Source: Vibrio rumoiensis (GTDB taxonomy: Bacteria > Pseudomonadota > Gammaproteobacteria > Enterobacterales > Vibrionaceae). Taken from it: DNA of 64,000 nucleotides. The translations under genes and the position numbers were made by a program. The stretch covers positions 95,325-159,324 of the forward strand of contig NZ_AP018687.1 in the NCBI RefSeq assembly GCF_002218045.2, given 5' to 3'. A model generated the notes under the pieces. That model made no database searches. It was not told the DNA's origin and worked only from the letters and a program-made list of their open reading frames with translations. Within the stretch, counting starts at the first letter, position 1; each line of letters starts with the position of its first letter. Positions 41,610 to 50,825 of the stretch are shown one piece after another.

Positions 41610-41972
41610 TTAGTTCTGAGAAACTGCAACTGAATCTTTTTCAGAAGAAGCAACGCCAATTTCATTGGCAGTGCGAATACCGGCCAGCGCTTCCTGTTCC
41701 TTTTTGGCCTTGGCTTTAAACTTGAACATAAAACTGTACGCCGCCAGCAAAAAGAAGCTGAAAATACCCCAGTAGGTCTGAACAGTACCCAGAGCCTTAA
41801 TCGGATCACTTGCAGCTCCGTTGACAGCATCAGCGGTCAACTTGACCCACTGACTCCAGTCAAACCCTGCCGCAAATGCAGACAGCCAGAAGGCGACCGC
41901 TACGGGAAGGATAAAGATGCACATAAGCACCGCGTTCATCAAAAACCAGAAAAATTGTTTATTAACGTTCAC
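41610..41972 (-). CDS. Membrane protein, 120 aa
   Basis: Not recognised. It has two or three hydrophobic segments (about residues 8-32 and 66-82) and a charged C-terminus. The GTG at 41972 is preferred because GGAGG lies five bases upstream; an ATG at 41988 would start before that site. It follows the 47-aa gene closely and is followed by a terminator, so the two form a short unit within the transfer region. Confidence 0.6.
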   Translation of the reverse strand: MNVNKQFFWFLMNAVLMCIFILPVAVAFWLSAFAAGFDWSQWVKLTADAVNGAASDPIKALGTVQTYWGIFSFFLLAAYSFMFKFKAKAKKEQEALAGIRTANEIGVASSEKDSVAVSQN

Positions 41973-41983
41973 ACTTCCTCCCA

Positions 41984-42127
41984 TTAACCTAGAAAATTGA
42001 ATGCGTGTTCCAGGTTCATCCCTGCAACAACACCTATAACGAACATCACCTGCCATACAAGGAACTGCCAGGAGATGAATGAACCAGATGAGCTTTCGCT
42101 TTCTCTGACGTGAGCTTGTGCGGACAT
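41984..42127 (-). CDS. Small membrane protein, 47 aa
   Basis: Start ATG 42127 with GGAGG upstream; stop TAA at 41984-41986. The peptide is MSAQAHVRES then Ser-rich, with a hydrophobic segment (about residues 17-37, WQFLVWQVMFVIGVVAG). It lies 76 bp after a regulon dyad and just before the 120-aa membrane protein gene, which supports it being real. Confidence 0.55.
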   Translation of the reverse strand: MSAQAHVRESESSSGSFISWQFLVWQVMFVIGVVAGMNLEHAFNFLG

Positions 42128-42131
42128 AACC

Positions 42132-42146
42132 CCTCCAAATAACTTG
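42132..42146 (-). repeat. 15-bp repeat shared with 60601-60615
   Basis: CAAGTTATTTGGAGG, here providing the ribosome binding site of the 47-aa gene. An identical copy on the plus strand at 60601 has no gene directly after it. Confidence 0.4.
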
Positions 42147-42202
42147 TCGTCATCACGGATGTAATCGTCTCTTAATTGAGCAATCTAGGAACAGTGCTGT
42201 TA

Positions 42203-42222
42203 CGGCCCATTTTGGGCACTTT
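42203..42222 (-). promoter_or_regulatory. Transfer-regulon dyad upstream of the 47-aa gene
   Basis: AGTGCCCAAAATGGGCCGTA on the minus strand, 76 bp before ATG 42127. The dyad is close to symmetrical. Confidence 0.5.
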
Positions 42223-42265
42223 ATGGAGGTTTATTCGAGGAGATGATAAAAGCGGGAGGCGAAAA

Positions 42266-42283
42266 ACTTTCACATGTGAAAGT
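42266..42283. repeat. Dispersed palindrome copy 3
   Basis: ACTTTCACATGTGAAAGT, perfect 18-bp palindrome, about 45 bp from the regulon dyad at 42203. Confidence 0.55.
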
Positions 42284-42284
42284 T

Positions 42285-42305
42285 CAAAGCGGCCAATGGC
42301 CGCTT
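42285..42305 (-). terminator. Hairpin after the 220-aa gene
   Basis: GCGGCC/GGCCGC with AAGC and GCTT flanks, right after the stop codon at 42309. It is followed on the minus strand by TTTGAACTTT, a weak T tract. Confidence 0.5.
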
Positions 42306-42308
42306 GTT

Positions 42309-42971
42309 TCACATTGTTCTATTGTGCCGGAGCTCTCGATAAGCATCCCATGCTTGCTCTGATGAGACACCTCGACGACCAACATCTGTGGCGCACTCAA
42401 GGTCCATCTTGTACTGCTTAACCTTCTGGTCTGCTGTATCGCTCCAGCTCATAGCTGATGGGTACTTGGCAACACTAAACACATTTTCAAGTTCAGCCTG
42501 ATAGTAGTCGTTTTGTAACAGAGGTTCGGTTTCACCATCATCCCAGCGAATGTAAGCCTTATCCTGGAGGGCTTTCAAGTGCAAAGGCACCAGTAAGGTG
42601 GAAATCACTTCGTCAGCACGGATGTCCTTGTAAGCACACCAGTGCGGCTTCACGGTGATCACGCCATTAACCAAAACGATGTCACAAGCCAGCGTTGCTT
42701 TCACATTATCGTTGACATCTTGACGAGCATAGATTTCCACATAGCCAACCTGTTTGGTATCAACCTTGTCGATGAAACTCCAAAAGCTGGGGTACGACGT
42801 TCCATCGCTGAGCGTCAACTGACCGTCATGCTCTTTCAACATACGGTTCAGTTGTGCGGTGAAGAACTCTGCTGATACTTTTCTTGCCAATGGCTCCATA
42901 TCACTCAGCCGTAGAGTGGCTCCTCCACTCCCCTCATACACCTCTCCAAAAAAGAAATCTCTCTTACGCAT
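42309..42971 (-). CDS. Hypothetical protein of the transfer region, 220 aa
   Basis: Not recognised. It is soluble and without a signal peptide, with mixed alpha/beta sequence and basic C-terminus. Its ATG overlaps the stop of the gene upstream (TAATG), so it belongs to the traI-traD-traJ operon and is its last gene before a hairpin. Confidence 0.6.
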   Translation of the reverse strand: MRKRDFFFGEVYEGSGGATLRLSDMEPLARKVSAEFFTAQLNRMLKEHDGQLTLSDGTSYPSFWSFIDKVDTKQVGYVEIYARQDVNDNVKATLACDIVLVNGVITVKPHWCAYKDIRADEVISTLLVPLHLKALQDKAYIRWDDGETEPLLQNDYYQAELENVFSVAKYPSAMSWSDTADQKVKQYKMDLECATDVGRRGVSSEQAWDAYRELRHNRTM

Positions 42972-43348
42972 TAGACTTTGCCTCCTTTAATTGCTTGCTG
43001 GGTCAGCTTGATCCAGTTCAATGGGTTTTCACAGTCAACATGGTTGCCAGCGGCACCAACTACTGTTTTGTATGCCTCCGAGCCTGCCGCAGTGTGTACC
43101 GCCAGCATAAACGAAAACATAGGGTCATTTTGCATAGTTCCTATCATCATTGCACTGGAGGTATCTTTTAGCTGGCAGTTTTGAACCCGAAGATTGAGCA
43201 CATCTTTTGCCACCATTTCACAGTCAGGGCAAACTTTCTCAAGGTTTTTGAGCTTTGCGTCGTCATTGAGCACATCAGGTGCAGCGATGGCAGTACCGGT
43301 CATAAACAATCCCAGCGCCAGCAGATGAATTTTCTTGGTTACGTTCAT
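42971..43348 (-). CDS. Small exported protein with Cys pair, 125 aa
   Basis: Not recognised. A signal peptide ends near AIA (residue 22). The mature part has CPDC near residue 40 and two more Cys, suggesting disulfides or metal binding in the periplasm. It is located in the traI-traD operon and is co-translated with the 220-aa gene. Confidence 0.6.
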   Translation of the reverse strand: MNVTKKIHLLALGLFMTGTAIAAPDVLNDDAKLKNLEKVCPDCEMVAKDVLNLRVQNCQLKDTSSAMMIGTMQNDPMFSFMLAVHTAAGSEAYKTVVGAAGNHVDCENPLNWIKLTQQAIKGGKV

Positions 43349-43357
43349 GGTTTCTCT

Positions 43358-43804
43358 CTATATCGTTCCAATTTCGTTTCTGTAGAAGAACAGTGGCCCC
43401 GAGACTGTTCTGAGCTCGGGCGTTATTTGCTTTACTCTTGAGCAGATGTGCTGCTTGAATACGTTGTGGTATCCGTACATTGTTGGTCGTGTGAATGCAG
43501 AGTAAATGATGATGGTGATAGCCGCGCCAGCGGCCCACCCGATCACATCTGGATAGAAAAGTCCTGATACGTCAGAAATTCGCTCTGGTGCAACCATGCT
43601 GCACAAAAACAGCACCCAGAACCATGCGACTGGCATAACAAAGACCATCTTCCCGACGCAAGCAATTAACACCTTAACCAAATTCAAAATCTGCACCCAG
43701 TAAAGCCACAACTCTGACAGGGACTGGCGACGTATCAACTGATAGACATTCCGTGGAATGTCACACAGATGCACACCATCTTGATTTAAAACGGAGTAGC
43801 TCAT
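43358..43804 (-). CDS. Membrane protein of the transfer region, 148 aa
   Basis: Not recognised. It has two hydrophobic regions (about residues 42-68 and 85-102). ATG 43804, with AGGAGGGGGA upstream, was chosen; longer in-frame starts run into the end of the TraJ-like gene. Confidence 0.6.
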   Translation of the reverse strand: MSYSVLNQDGVHLCDIPRNVYQLIRRQSLSELWLYWVQILNLVKVLIACVGKMVFVMPVAWFWVLFLCSMVAPERISDVSGLFYPDVIGWAAGAAITIIIYSAFTRPTMYGYHNVFKQHICSRVKQITPELRTVSGPLFFYRNEIGTI

Positions 43805-43812
43805 TCCCCCTC

Positions 43813-44442
43813 CTATACCCGTTTTTGTAGGTTGCCGAACGTCAGGCCTACCAGAACGCAACAGGTCATCATCGTAAGTGGAATGACAACCGGATCGAGA
43901 GCTATAGGGACGAAGAATGCGATGAACAAACCAGCCATCAAGTACATTGTTCCGCGAACGCTATAGCGATGCAAAACTGGGCTTGCGTAGTCGAAGTTGG
44001 TCCGTTTGATGCGCCAGGTCATCATCCCATCGTACACAGCCGGTACAAACAGGATGAGCATATAGGGAGCCCAAGCAGCTAACAGCGCCAGTCTGGTATA
44101 GAACTGGTAAATGACGTTAACAAAGGCCTCCATGCGACCCTTAACCCACGCGAACCAGCCCTTCCCCATATCCTGCATACCCTTGGATTTCTGGCGCTCT
44201 TCTTCTGAGGGGATCAACGTTTGGTACATCCCTTCATAGAAGCCAGAATCAATAATGCTCGACCGGAACCAGGTAGATGCTTTGTCCTGTATCCAGTCTC
44301 TGGCTTCGATCCCGAGACTCTGCTCCACCAGCACAGACTCTCTTTTGATAGCTTTGTCTGTCCAGTCACCTGGGATCAGCAGCAATATCGCAAGTATCTC
44401 AATAGCCAGCAGCCATGCGACCAGCAACCACGGCTTGTTCAT
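43813..44442 (-). CDS. traJ: TraJ-like inner-membrane protein (DUF4400)
   Basis: The 209-residue protein has an N-terminal membrane segment (5-24), a polar middle with an amphipathic helix and two or three further membrane helices (about 120-140, 170-190 and 190-205). Size, topology and position after traD match the DUF4400 TraJ protein of IncA/C and SXT elements, which is required for transfer. This is unrelated to the F plasmid regulator called TraJ. ATG 44442 (AAGGAG upstream) overlaps the previous gene by 44 bases. Confidence 0.72.
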   Translation of the reverse strand: MNKPWLLVAWLLAIEILAILLLIPGDWTDKAIKRESVLVEQSLGIEARDWIQDKASTWFRSSIIDSGFYEGMYQTLIPSEEERQKSKGMQDMGKGWFAWVKGRMEAFVNVIYQFYTRLALLAAWAPYMLILFVPAVYDGMMTWRIKRTNFDYASPVLHRYSVRGTMYLMAGLFIAFFVPIALDPVVIPLTMMTCCVLVGLTFGNLQKRV

Positions 44443-44944
44443 AGTCAGTTCTCCTTAAAACAATTTTCACACTTTCACAGGTGATGAGTTCATACAGCAA
44501 GCCGCGCAAAGATGTTTCATCCTCGTGGGGCTGCGGGTTAATAGATAATTCTCCAGGATGGGAAGACAGCCACAGTGAGAACGGTTCTCCTGAATCGACA
44601 GACCATAAATCGCCACCGCAATCGACGATTTGTACTTCCAGCGCCCGGCAAGTCTCGGTAATGAGAGTTTCTAAAAACGCCCCTATTCGGGCTGGGTCTT
44701 CGTACTTTTCTCTCTGTTCATGAAACACAAGCTGGCTGTAGCGATGAAGAGCCTCTTCAATGATCGGGTAAATCACTGGCTCTTGATTAGCCTTAATACC
44801 GTCTGTGATGTAGCAGCTCAGCTTCTCGATGATGACCTCTGATGCAGGCCAATCGAATTGAAGGATGCTCAGGATATGAGCATTTTTGCGGCCACGATTT
44901 TTCAATTCATTCATAACCCGGTCAAAAGGGTTCACATCGACCAT
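44399..44944 (-). CDS. Hypothetical protein between traD and traJ, 181 aa
   Basis: Not recognised. It is an acidic, soluble protein. ATG 44944 (GAGGTAGCCATC upstream) was chosen; an ATG at 44983 is an alternative with a weaker ribosome binding site. It ends inside traJ. A gene of unknown function sits here in related elements, so it probably belongs to the transfer operon. Confidence 0.6.
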   Translation of the reverse strand: MVDVNPFDRVMNELKNRGRKNAHILSILQFDWPASEVIIEKLSCYITDGIKANQEPVIYPIIEEALHRYSQLVFHEQREKYEDPARIGAFLETLITETCRALEVQIVDCGGDLWSVDSGEPFSLWLSSHPGELSINPQPHEDETSLRGLLYELITCESVKIVLRRTDYEQAVVAGRMAAGY

Positions 44945-44993
44945 GATGGCTACCTCGTAGTTTCTATACTTCTTATTACACATAGCTCTGCTC

Positions 44994-46859
44994 TTACTGG
45001 GTCAATATTGGCAGACGGCCTTTTACGATAGTTCCGCCTGAAATCTTGGCTATGTATTCCAGATTCGGAAGCATTCCCAGTAATTGGGCAGGGAAAAGAT
45101 CCGCTTCCTCCTCCATCAAACGCTCGCCTTGGTTGCCTCCGTGCATAATGGGTTCCTTGCCATCAGAATTCTGGCCCTGTGTACGCATAACGTACTTGAG
45201 CCGCGTCTTCGGCAGGTTATCCGCGATGTATTCTTGGGTTTCCCCATCAACAATACGCAGAGCGAACGTGTTGTTGATGTTCCCCAAGACTTGGAGCGCT
45301 TTGTCTTTGCTGCCCAGTCGAGCTGCGAAATCTGCAAAAGTTTGGGTTGCAACGAAAAGACGAAGTTTCGCACCACGTCCTTTGTTCAAAAGTTGGATGA
45401 ATGGGTCGTTGATCACCTCAGCAGCTTCGTCAACAAAGATGTTCACGGGTCTGTTGTTGACGCCATAGTTGTATCTATCCCCAGCCACCGCTGTAAGGTC
45501 AGAAAGAAATATTGAGCCCATAGCGCTACCCACCATATTGTCGGTCAGCGAGTCGAGGCCCAGGTAGGCTACTTGGGCGTTATTGATGATCTTCGCGGAG
45601 TCAGTGATTTGGCGTTCGTCACTTAGGTCAGTTGAGTCTGGCGATAACAATGGCCCCAACTCTCCGGACGTCAGCATATTCATGATCGGAAGGAGGTTTG
45701 CCACCATCTTGGAAAAGTGGGTTTGGTCGTGCTGGAACATCGACAACAAACCTTCAAGGTCTGAGTTGGGATGTTCAGGCTGAATGATTTCGTAATAGAA
45801 CCTCATCAAAGCGAAAGCGATCTTTTCACGAGAGCCGTTTTTTACTTTCTCTAGGAAAGGCGCAGCTTCGGCCTCCCAGTCAGGCCTAACTCGTTCTGAA
45901 TAGGCTTGAACGGCTCTGATGACTAGACCAGCAGCGCCACCTTCAAGGAAACGACGGAGTTTTGTCAGGTTAGGACGGTCATGGGTGATAACAAGCCCTT
46001 GAGCAATATTGTTAAGAGCCTGCCAGCCAAATGATTTGAATGGATCAGCCCCAGCTTCGGATGGAATCAATGCAGCCAATCGACTTGCGATTTCTGTTAC
46101 ACGGGTGAAATTTCGCAGGGGATCGATACGCACTGATTCTTCTGGGAATGCCGGGTGGAATGAGACGAACCTTTCCGGCTGTCCCATAGCTTCACAGGCC
46201 CGTCTGGCATTGTCTCGCATCTCCTTATCACCTTTCGGGTCTATGATAATCACAGCTTCCCCGCGCAGGATGGCCTGAGAGATCAAGATGTCGAACATAC
46301 GGGTCTTGCCCGAGCCGGTAGTCCCTACAATTAGAGTGTGCCCCTCTGTATGCTTTAGAGGCTGCATAAGTTTTTCTTCTTTTGGCTCAACCCCGTGAAT
46401 CCAAGGCTGGCCGATAGGCAACTCTTTTCTCTTACCCTGTATTTTCCGGACAACTTTTTTAACCGTCGATTCTTTTCCGACGATAGATGTCCAATCTCGT
46501 TTCAGGATCTCAAACACGCGCTGGGCATGACGGTTTTCCCACAGGAACCCACTACCGAGCCACATATCTTCCGGCGTATCTTTGATGTACTTCTGGAGCT
46601 CCGTAATGGAGATAAACTCTAAATCTCGGCCCCTCAAGTGCTTTTGCAGCAAATGGAGCTTGATAGCCTTAGGCAAACGAGCCATTGCCATCACACCACA
46701 GATCCCCGTCATCCAATAAAAGGGCTCTGGAGGCATAGTGCTGACCTGCTCCACGGCCAAAGCAGCCCCGGAGGCTGCAAGCCAGCCTGCCACAGCATTT
46801 TTTTCATAGTTAGGCCGCCACGGCATCTCGTAGGCGAGCGGGTCATAACTCATTGTCAT
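44994..46859 (-). CDS. traD: TraD, type IV coupling protein
   Basis: The 621-residue protein has N-terminal hydrophobic segments (about 25-80), Walker A VGTTGSGKTRMF near residue 180, Walker B NIFVDEAAEVI near 470 and a FVATQTFADF motif after it. These are the features of the TraD/TraG coupling ATPases of MobH systems. By family it is a hexameric inner-membrane pump that connects the relaxosome to the channel. Its ATG overlaps the traI stop. Confidence 0.92.
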   Translation of the reverse strand: MTMSYDPLAYEMPWRPNYEKNAVAGWLAASGAALAVEQVSTMPPEPFYWMTGICGVMAMARLPKAIKLHLLQKHLRGRDLEFISITELQKYIKDTPEDMWLGSGFLWENRHAQRVFEILKRDWTSIVGKESTVKKVVRKIQGKRKELPIGQPWIHGVEPKEEKLMQPLKHTEGHTLIVGTTGSGKTRMFDILISQAILRGEAVIIIDPKGDKEMRDNARRACEAMGQPERFVSFHPAFPEESVRIDPLRNFTRVTEIASRLAALIPSEAGADPFKSFGWQALNNIAQGLVITHDRPNLTKLRRFLEGGAAGLVIRAVQAYSERVRPDWEAEAAPFLEKVKNGSREKIAFALMRFYYEIIQPEHPNSDLEGLLSMFQHDQTHFSKMVANLLPIMNMLTSGELGPLLSPDSTDLSDERQITDSAKIINNAQVAYLGLDSLTDNMVGSAMGSIFLSDLTAVAGDRYNYGVNNRPVNIFVDEAAEVINDPFIQLLNKGRGAKLRLFVATQTFADFAARLGSKDKALQVLGNINNTFALRIVDGETQEYIADNLPKTRLKYVMRTQGQNSDGKEPIMHGGNQGERLMEEEADLFPAQLLGMLPNLEYIAKISGGTIVKGRLPILTQ

Positions 46860-49825
46860 GTTTCATCTACCTCTAAATACAATTTTCCTTGACGTTTTTT
46901 GAGCAAAGGGCGTTTTTGTGCCCGGCTCAACATCCCACAGAGGATGTGTTTGTTGATGCCGATGTTTTCCCCGGCAATCATGTCGAACGCTTTATCGCTG
47001 GTTACTAAGCAGCCGTCTTCTTCCAAGACAGGTGTAACTAGCCACCTGCCCGAACGTTTCTGGATCATGTCCTTGAGGATCAAAATCGCTTTCTCAGGGG
47101 TAACACCAGGCGGCAAAAAGTCTTCATCTTTGATGTCTTTCGGGTTTGTTTTAGCCTTTGGTGGTTCAAACTCCCTCACCTCTTGCTCTTCCCTTTCTCG
47201 GACCTCGATGTGACCAAGTTCCTTTTCACGCTCAACTTTGGTAACTACAACAGCTTCGGGTTGAGCCTCTCTCTTGGGGAGGCGAGCCACGTTCTGTTTT
47301 TCTTCAATCGGCTTGCTTTCATGCCCCGCAACCACAGAGGAGGTGTCACCTTTTTTCTCCTTTTGAGGTTTCTGAGCAGCTTTTCCTTTCGTGTCTTTTG
47401 CCGGTGCAGCTTGACCTGATCCAGCATCAGACTTCTGTTGTTGGTTTTTTTTCTGCATCGGTTGGCTTTGTTGCTTCGGAGCAGACTTGCTCTTTCTGAC
47501 ATCAGAATCAGGAGGAGACACAAGCTCAAAGACATCCTGGTATCCACCCATTGACGCTTCTACTTCCTTGATGGCCGCTACGACCGCATCTGAAAGTTGT
47601 TGCGCCAGCACAATTGCTTTCACACCGCTGAAATCTCGCACTTTACGACCAGGCATAATAGGGTCTGGAACAATCGCATTGGCATGGGATAGCTTTGAGA
47701 GAACTTCTGACGGCGCACCTAATGACCGAGCACCTTCTGGGTATAGGATGACGGCTTGGCCCTTCATCAGACACAGAACCTCTCCCAGCGTCTTTTTCCC
47801 TTCCAGAACAGGCATGATCGCCTGCTCAAGCAGAGCAGATGCTTCGCCATAGCCAGCAAGCATCTCAGACAGCAATGTCTTAGAGTCCTTTTCCTGCTGA
47901 TTAGGTATGTTCGCTTGTGACATTTCTGTTGTGGCAGAAGCCTCTTCTGACTCAACGGCCAACATAGGCAATGGTTCAATAGCCCATGATGGAGGCTCAT
48001 CTGAACCACTAAACATGGGGAAGTCATCGTCCTGCAGGGAGTTTTGTTCTTCTGGAACGAAGTCAGGCTTGGGCTGTTCGAGCTCTGCCTCGTTGGAGTT
48101 TTTAAGGCTCTCTTCGTCAGCAATGCAGGCGTCAGTCGATGCGTTAAATGCGTCAAATGGGAAGTCGATGTCACCCAGTCCACCCCCAACATCCTTGAGG
48201 GCTTGCAGAGGGTTATCGTTCGCCAAAGGTGGCGCGTTTTTGGCGATGTCCTGAGGTGACAACTCTTCTTTTGCCTCAGGTTTCTCTGTTTGTTCTTCTG
48301 TGTCTTTTTTGGGTTTAGCCTTAACCTGTTTTCCCTTGCTTGGTGTTGTGGCTGATGGTGCTTTAGGCGAGTCCTTTGTTTCAGCCGCGCCTTGGGCCGG
48401 TGTGTCTTCGGGTTCTGTTGAAGTGCTTTTCAGCATTTCCATCGCATCACCGAAACCGAGACCGGCTAGAGCTTTCTCTGCTTCCTGCTCTGCGGCCAAC
48501 ATGTCATCGTTCAGAGACACTCCGCCTTCATCTTGATCGTCATCACTCTCATCAGGGTCAACGAACTCAATCTCAGCATCTTCAACGTCTCCAACAACTT
48601 CTGCTGCAACGGCTGATGGTGGCTCATTGGTAAACACCAAGTCGTTTGATTCGAGGCGGAGCATCAAAATCTTCAAAGAGCCTGTCGCTTCCTGGAGCAT
48701 CTCCGGCAGCACTTCCCAATATCGGTAGTACGCTCGCTCACCTTTTTCCTGCACAGTGTTTGGCACAGCAAAACCGCGCTCGATGAGAATGTCGGCCAGC
48801 GTATCTGGATCTCTTGGAATGCCGGGGATTTTGTCTTGACTGATCAAATCATAGAGATCTCCAAGCTGTTTCCATGCGATGAAAACACCTTGGTTTAGAT
48901 GCCAAACTTTCGCGCCAGGCTCATTGACTTTCCATTTCCCAGTTTTCACCAGACGACGGATAGCATCGAACACGTACCGCTCTACTGGCACACCATAAGA
49001 GAACTCGTCCACATCAAGACGGCTTTGGCGAAGGTCCCTTGAAACACTCTCTTGGTCAGCACGAAGCATCAGTCTTGTAACAGGCTGATTGACAGTGGTT
49101 CCCGAAATAGCTTCAAGCATCGCCTCGATGATGGAAGGACCTGACTTGGAAAGAAACTCCTGCGTCTCAGCCGGAATAATTCGATGCCAAGCCAGTAGCG
49201 AGAATTGCTCATGCCTTTTGTGTCTCTTGTCGCGCCACCGAATAAAGTAACGCTCTATTCCGTGACGGTGCGCCCAGTCATGAAGTGACTCTGAATAAGG
49301 ATTCCATGTGATCGATCCGTCTTTATCTGTAATAGACACATCTGACAACGGTTTGCCCACATCATGCAGGAGCCCGGAGAAGCAACTCGCCAATCGCCAA
49401 CGAGGTTCATTGTCGCGGCGTTCCCGAGGCGTTCCCTCGATTGAAAAAATAACCGACTCAGAAGCCTGAGTTGCCCAAAAGGCTACTTCAAGCCCATGCC
49501 GGAACAACCCACCAGCTCCTCGGTGATGGTGAGATTCGGAAGCTGGCAGCAAGTGAACAAAAGCGGCATACCGTTGGATCACTGGCAAAACAAGCCGGTT
49601 GAAGTCGTCCACAGTGAAACCGAGAGAGTTCCGCACTTTCTCAATTAGTTCAGCTTGGGTTGCCAGTATCTTGTCTAGTGGGGCCACTGGCAGGCCCTTG
49701 GCAAAAGGTGGGTATCGAGGGATTTCTTCATCTTCCACGTCTTTAAGCGGCAACACTCTGGCGCTTGGCGTGGCCTCGATCACTCCACTTCGCCCACCAA
49801 ATAACTTGTTCAGGGCTTTCAGCAT
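46856..49825 (-). CDS. traI: TraI, MobH-family relaxase
   Basis: The 989-residue protein has the TraI_2-type N-terminal catalytic domain of MobH relaxases: ESHHHRGAGGLFRHGLEVAFWA near residues 97-117 and LLHDVGKPLSD near 155, an HD-like metal-binding arrangement. An acidic Pro/Ser/Glu-rich linker (about 430-650) leads to a C-terminal TraI_2_C-type domain. By family it nicks oriT, stays covalently linked to the 5' end and guides the strand to TraD. It lacks an obvious helicase domain. No clear Shine-Dalgarno stands before ATG 49825. It heads the traI-traD-181aa-traJ operon. Confidence 0.9.
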   Translation of the reverse strand: MLKALNKLFGGRSGVIEATPSARVLPLKDVEDEEIPRYPPFAKGLPVAPLDKILATQAELIEKVRNSLGFTVDDFNRLVLPVIQRYAAFVHLLPASESHHHRGAGGLFRHGLEVAFWATQASESVIFSIEGTPRERRDNEPRWRLASCFSGLLHDVGKPLSDVSITDKDGSITWNPYSESLHDWAHRHGIERYFIRWRDKRHKRHEQFSLLAWHRIIPAETQEFLSKSGPSIIEAMLEAISGTTVNQPVTRLMLRADQESVSRDLRQSRLDVDEFSYGVPVERYVFDAIRRLVKTGKWKVNEPGAKVWHLNQGVFIAWKQLGDLYDLISQDKIPGIPRDPDTLADILIERGFAVPNTVQEKGERAYYRYWEVLPEMLQEATGSLKILMLRLESNDLVFTNEPPSAVAAEVVGDVEDAEIEFVDPDESDDDQDEGGVSLNDDMLAAEQEAEKALAGLGFGDAMEMLKSTSTEPEDTPAQGAAETKDSPKAPSATTPSKGKQVKAKPKKDTEEQTEKPEAKEELSPQDIAKNAPPLANDNPLQALKDVGGGLGDIDFPFDAFNASTDACIADEESLKNSNEAELEQPKPDFVPEEQNSLQDDDFPMFSGSDEPPSWAIEPLPMLAVESEEASATTEMSQANIPNQQEKDSKTLLSEMLAGYGEASALLEQAIMPVLEGKKTLGEVLCLMKGQAVILYPEGARSLGAPSEVLSKLSHANAIVPDPIMPGRKVRDFSGVKAIVLAQQLSDAVVAAIKEVEASMGGYQDVFELVSPPDSDVRKSKSAPKQQSQPMQKKNQQQKSDAGSGQAAPAKDTKGKAAQKPQKEKKGDTSSVVAGHESKPIEEKQNVARLPKREAQPEAVVVTKVEREKELGHIEVREREEQEVREFEPPKAKTNPKDIKDEDFLPPGVTPEKAILILKDMIQKRSGRWLVTPVLEEDGCLVTSDKAFDMIAGENIGINKHILCGMLSRAQKRPLLKKRQGKLYLEVDET

Positions 49826-49902
49826 GTAGGTTGACCATATTCCTATCGTATTTTTCGTCAGTACATGCTCTCAAAACACGTTTAGATCGCACACACGCCT
49901 AT

Positions 49903-49923
49903 CTGTCCAATTTGGGCAGTTTG
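49903..49923. promoter_or_regulatory. Transfer-regulon dyad between traI and the lipoprotein gene
   Basis: CTGTCCAATTTGGGCAGTTTG, 78 bp from the traI start on one side and 70 bp from ATG 49993 on the other, so one near-symmetrical dyad could serve both divergent genes. Confidence 0.5.
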
Positions 49924-49992
49924 AGAAACCAGCTTTCCATCTCCCCCCTTTTAGAATGGGTTCATCGACAATTTTTGATGAGGAATGACACG

Positions 49993-50610
49993 ATGAGACA
50001 ACTGATAGCAATTCTGGGAGTAGCAATTTTGGCCGGGTGTGCCTCTAACGCCCCTGAACAAAAACCCCAATCCCAAGTATCCCCTGCGGAGAATGACAAA
50101 CCGGCCCGAGTTAACCGGGAACTTTCTATCGCATGGGACAATATGGGACGCGGTGGTGCGGCATTGCGCCAACCGGGTTATATCCATGTGCTGGGCGACG
50201 GTAATGTCAGCGCGACGATTAACAAGGTGAAAGATGATTCCGCTGATGCAGTTAAAACTCCGGTTGGAATAAAGCAAGAAGGGGATGTAGGCGAAGCCAT
50301 CAATACCTTCAAGTCCATGAACAAAGGTAAAGGTTACTCGCTGTACGAGTTGTCACGCTGGGAACGCTATTGCGATAGCGGCAAGGGCATGGATGAGCAC
50401 GATTGGCGCTTTATTGAGGGTGAAGGTGCCACAAACATACCCCAGGACGTTGTGACTGGCTGCATACCGCCTGCTCATAACTATCAAGATTACCTGAATG
50501 CCTGGACGCACTTTTGCTCCAGTCAGGCCGTAACAGACGCAGATCGCCGTATTGTGCGCGAATCCGTGCGTCCCTACTCTGTGGTGAATCCATGCAAAGC
50601 TCTGAAATAA
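49993..50610 (+). CDS. Predicted lipoprotein, 205 aa
   Basis: The protein starts MRQLIAILGVAILAGC, a lipoprotein signal with lipobox LAGC and acylated Cys16. A Gln/Pro-rich linker leads to a domain with several Cys and Trp (WERYCDSGKGMDEHDW and CIPPAHNYQDYLNAWTHFC), probably disulfide-bonded in the periplasm. Family not recognised. It is divergent from traI and shares the dyad at 49903, so it is probably expressed with transfer genes; a role in exclusion or channel attachment is possible. Confidence 0.62.
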   Translation: MRQLIAILGVAILAGCASNAPEQKPQSQVSPAENDKPARVNRELSIAWDNMGRGGAALRQPGYIHVLGDGNVSATINKVKDDSADAVKTPVGIKQEGDVGEAINTFKSMNKGKGYSLYELSRWERYCDSGKGMDEHDWRFIEGEGATNIPQDVVTGCIPPAHNYQDYLNAWTHFCSSQAVTDADRRIVRESVRPYSVVNPCKALK

Positions 50611-50825
50611 GAAATCACACAGAGCCTGGCCGAAAGGCTGAGCTTTTCGACGCTTTATCAATCATGCTCCAGGAGGCTGGTTCGAGGGGTAATACCCACG
50701 AAGCGGCCTATGTCATTTCTGGAGTCCTCGAAAACCTTTCCAGAGACTATCCCGAGATAAAAGTTCTTGCCCAAAACTGGACTGAGCTGGCGAATCTGGA
50801 ATCAAAGATGAAGGGAGCTGCTTGA
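50592..50825 (+). CDS. Hypothetical protein, 77 aa
   Basis: Not recognised. ATG 50592 lies inside the end of the lipoprotein gene (19-base overlap) and the stop overlaps the topB start (TGATG), so it is translationally coupled on both sides. It is a helical, charged small protein. A longer in-frame start at 50514 lies within the lipoprotein gene and is less likely. Confidence 0.55.
   Translation: MQSSEIRNHTEPGRKAELFDALSIMLQEAGSRGNTHEAAYVISGVLENLSRDYPEIKVLAQNWTELANLESKMKGAA

Noticed and set aside
44461..44485. A partial match to the dispersed palindrome (ACTTTCACAGGTGATGAG).
   Set aside because: Only one half-site is intact, and it lies within the coding overlap of traJ and the upstream gene.
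49826..49992. An origin of transfer next to traI.
   Set aside because: The gap holds a regulon dyad and promoter-like sequence but no convincing inverted-repeat and nick-region structure. In IncA/C elements oriT lies elsewhere.
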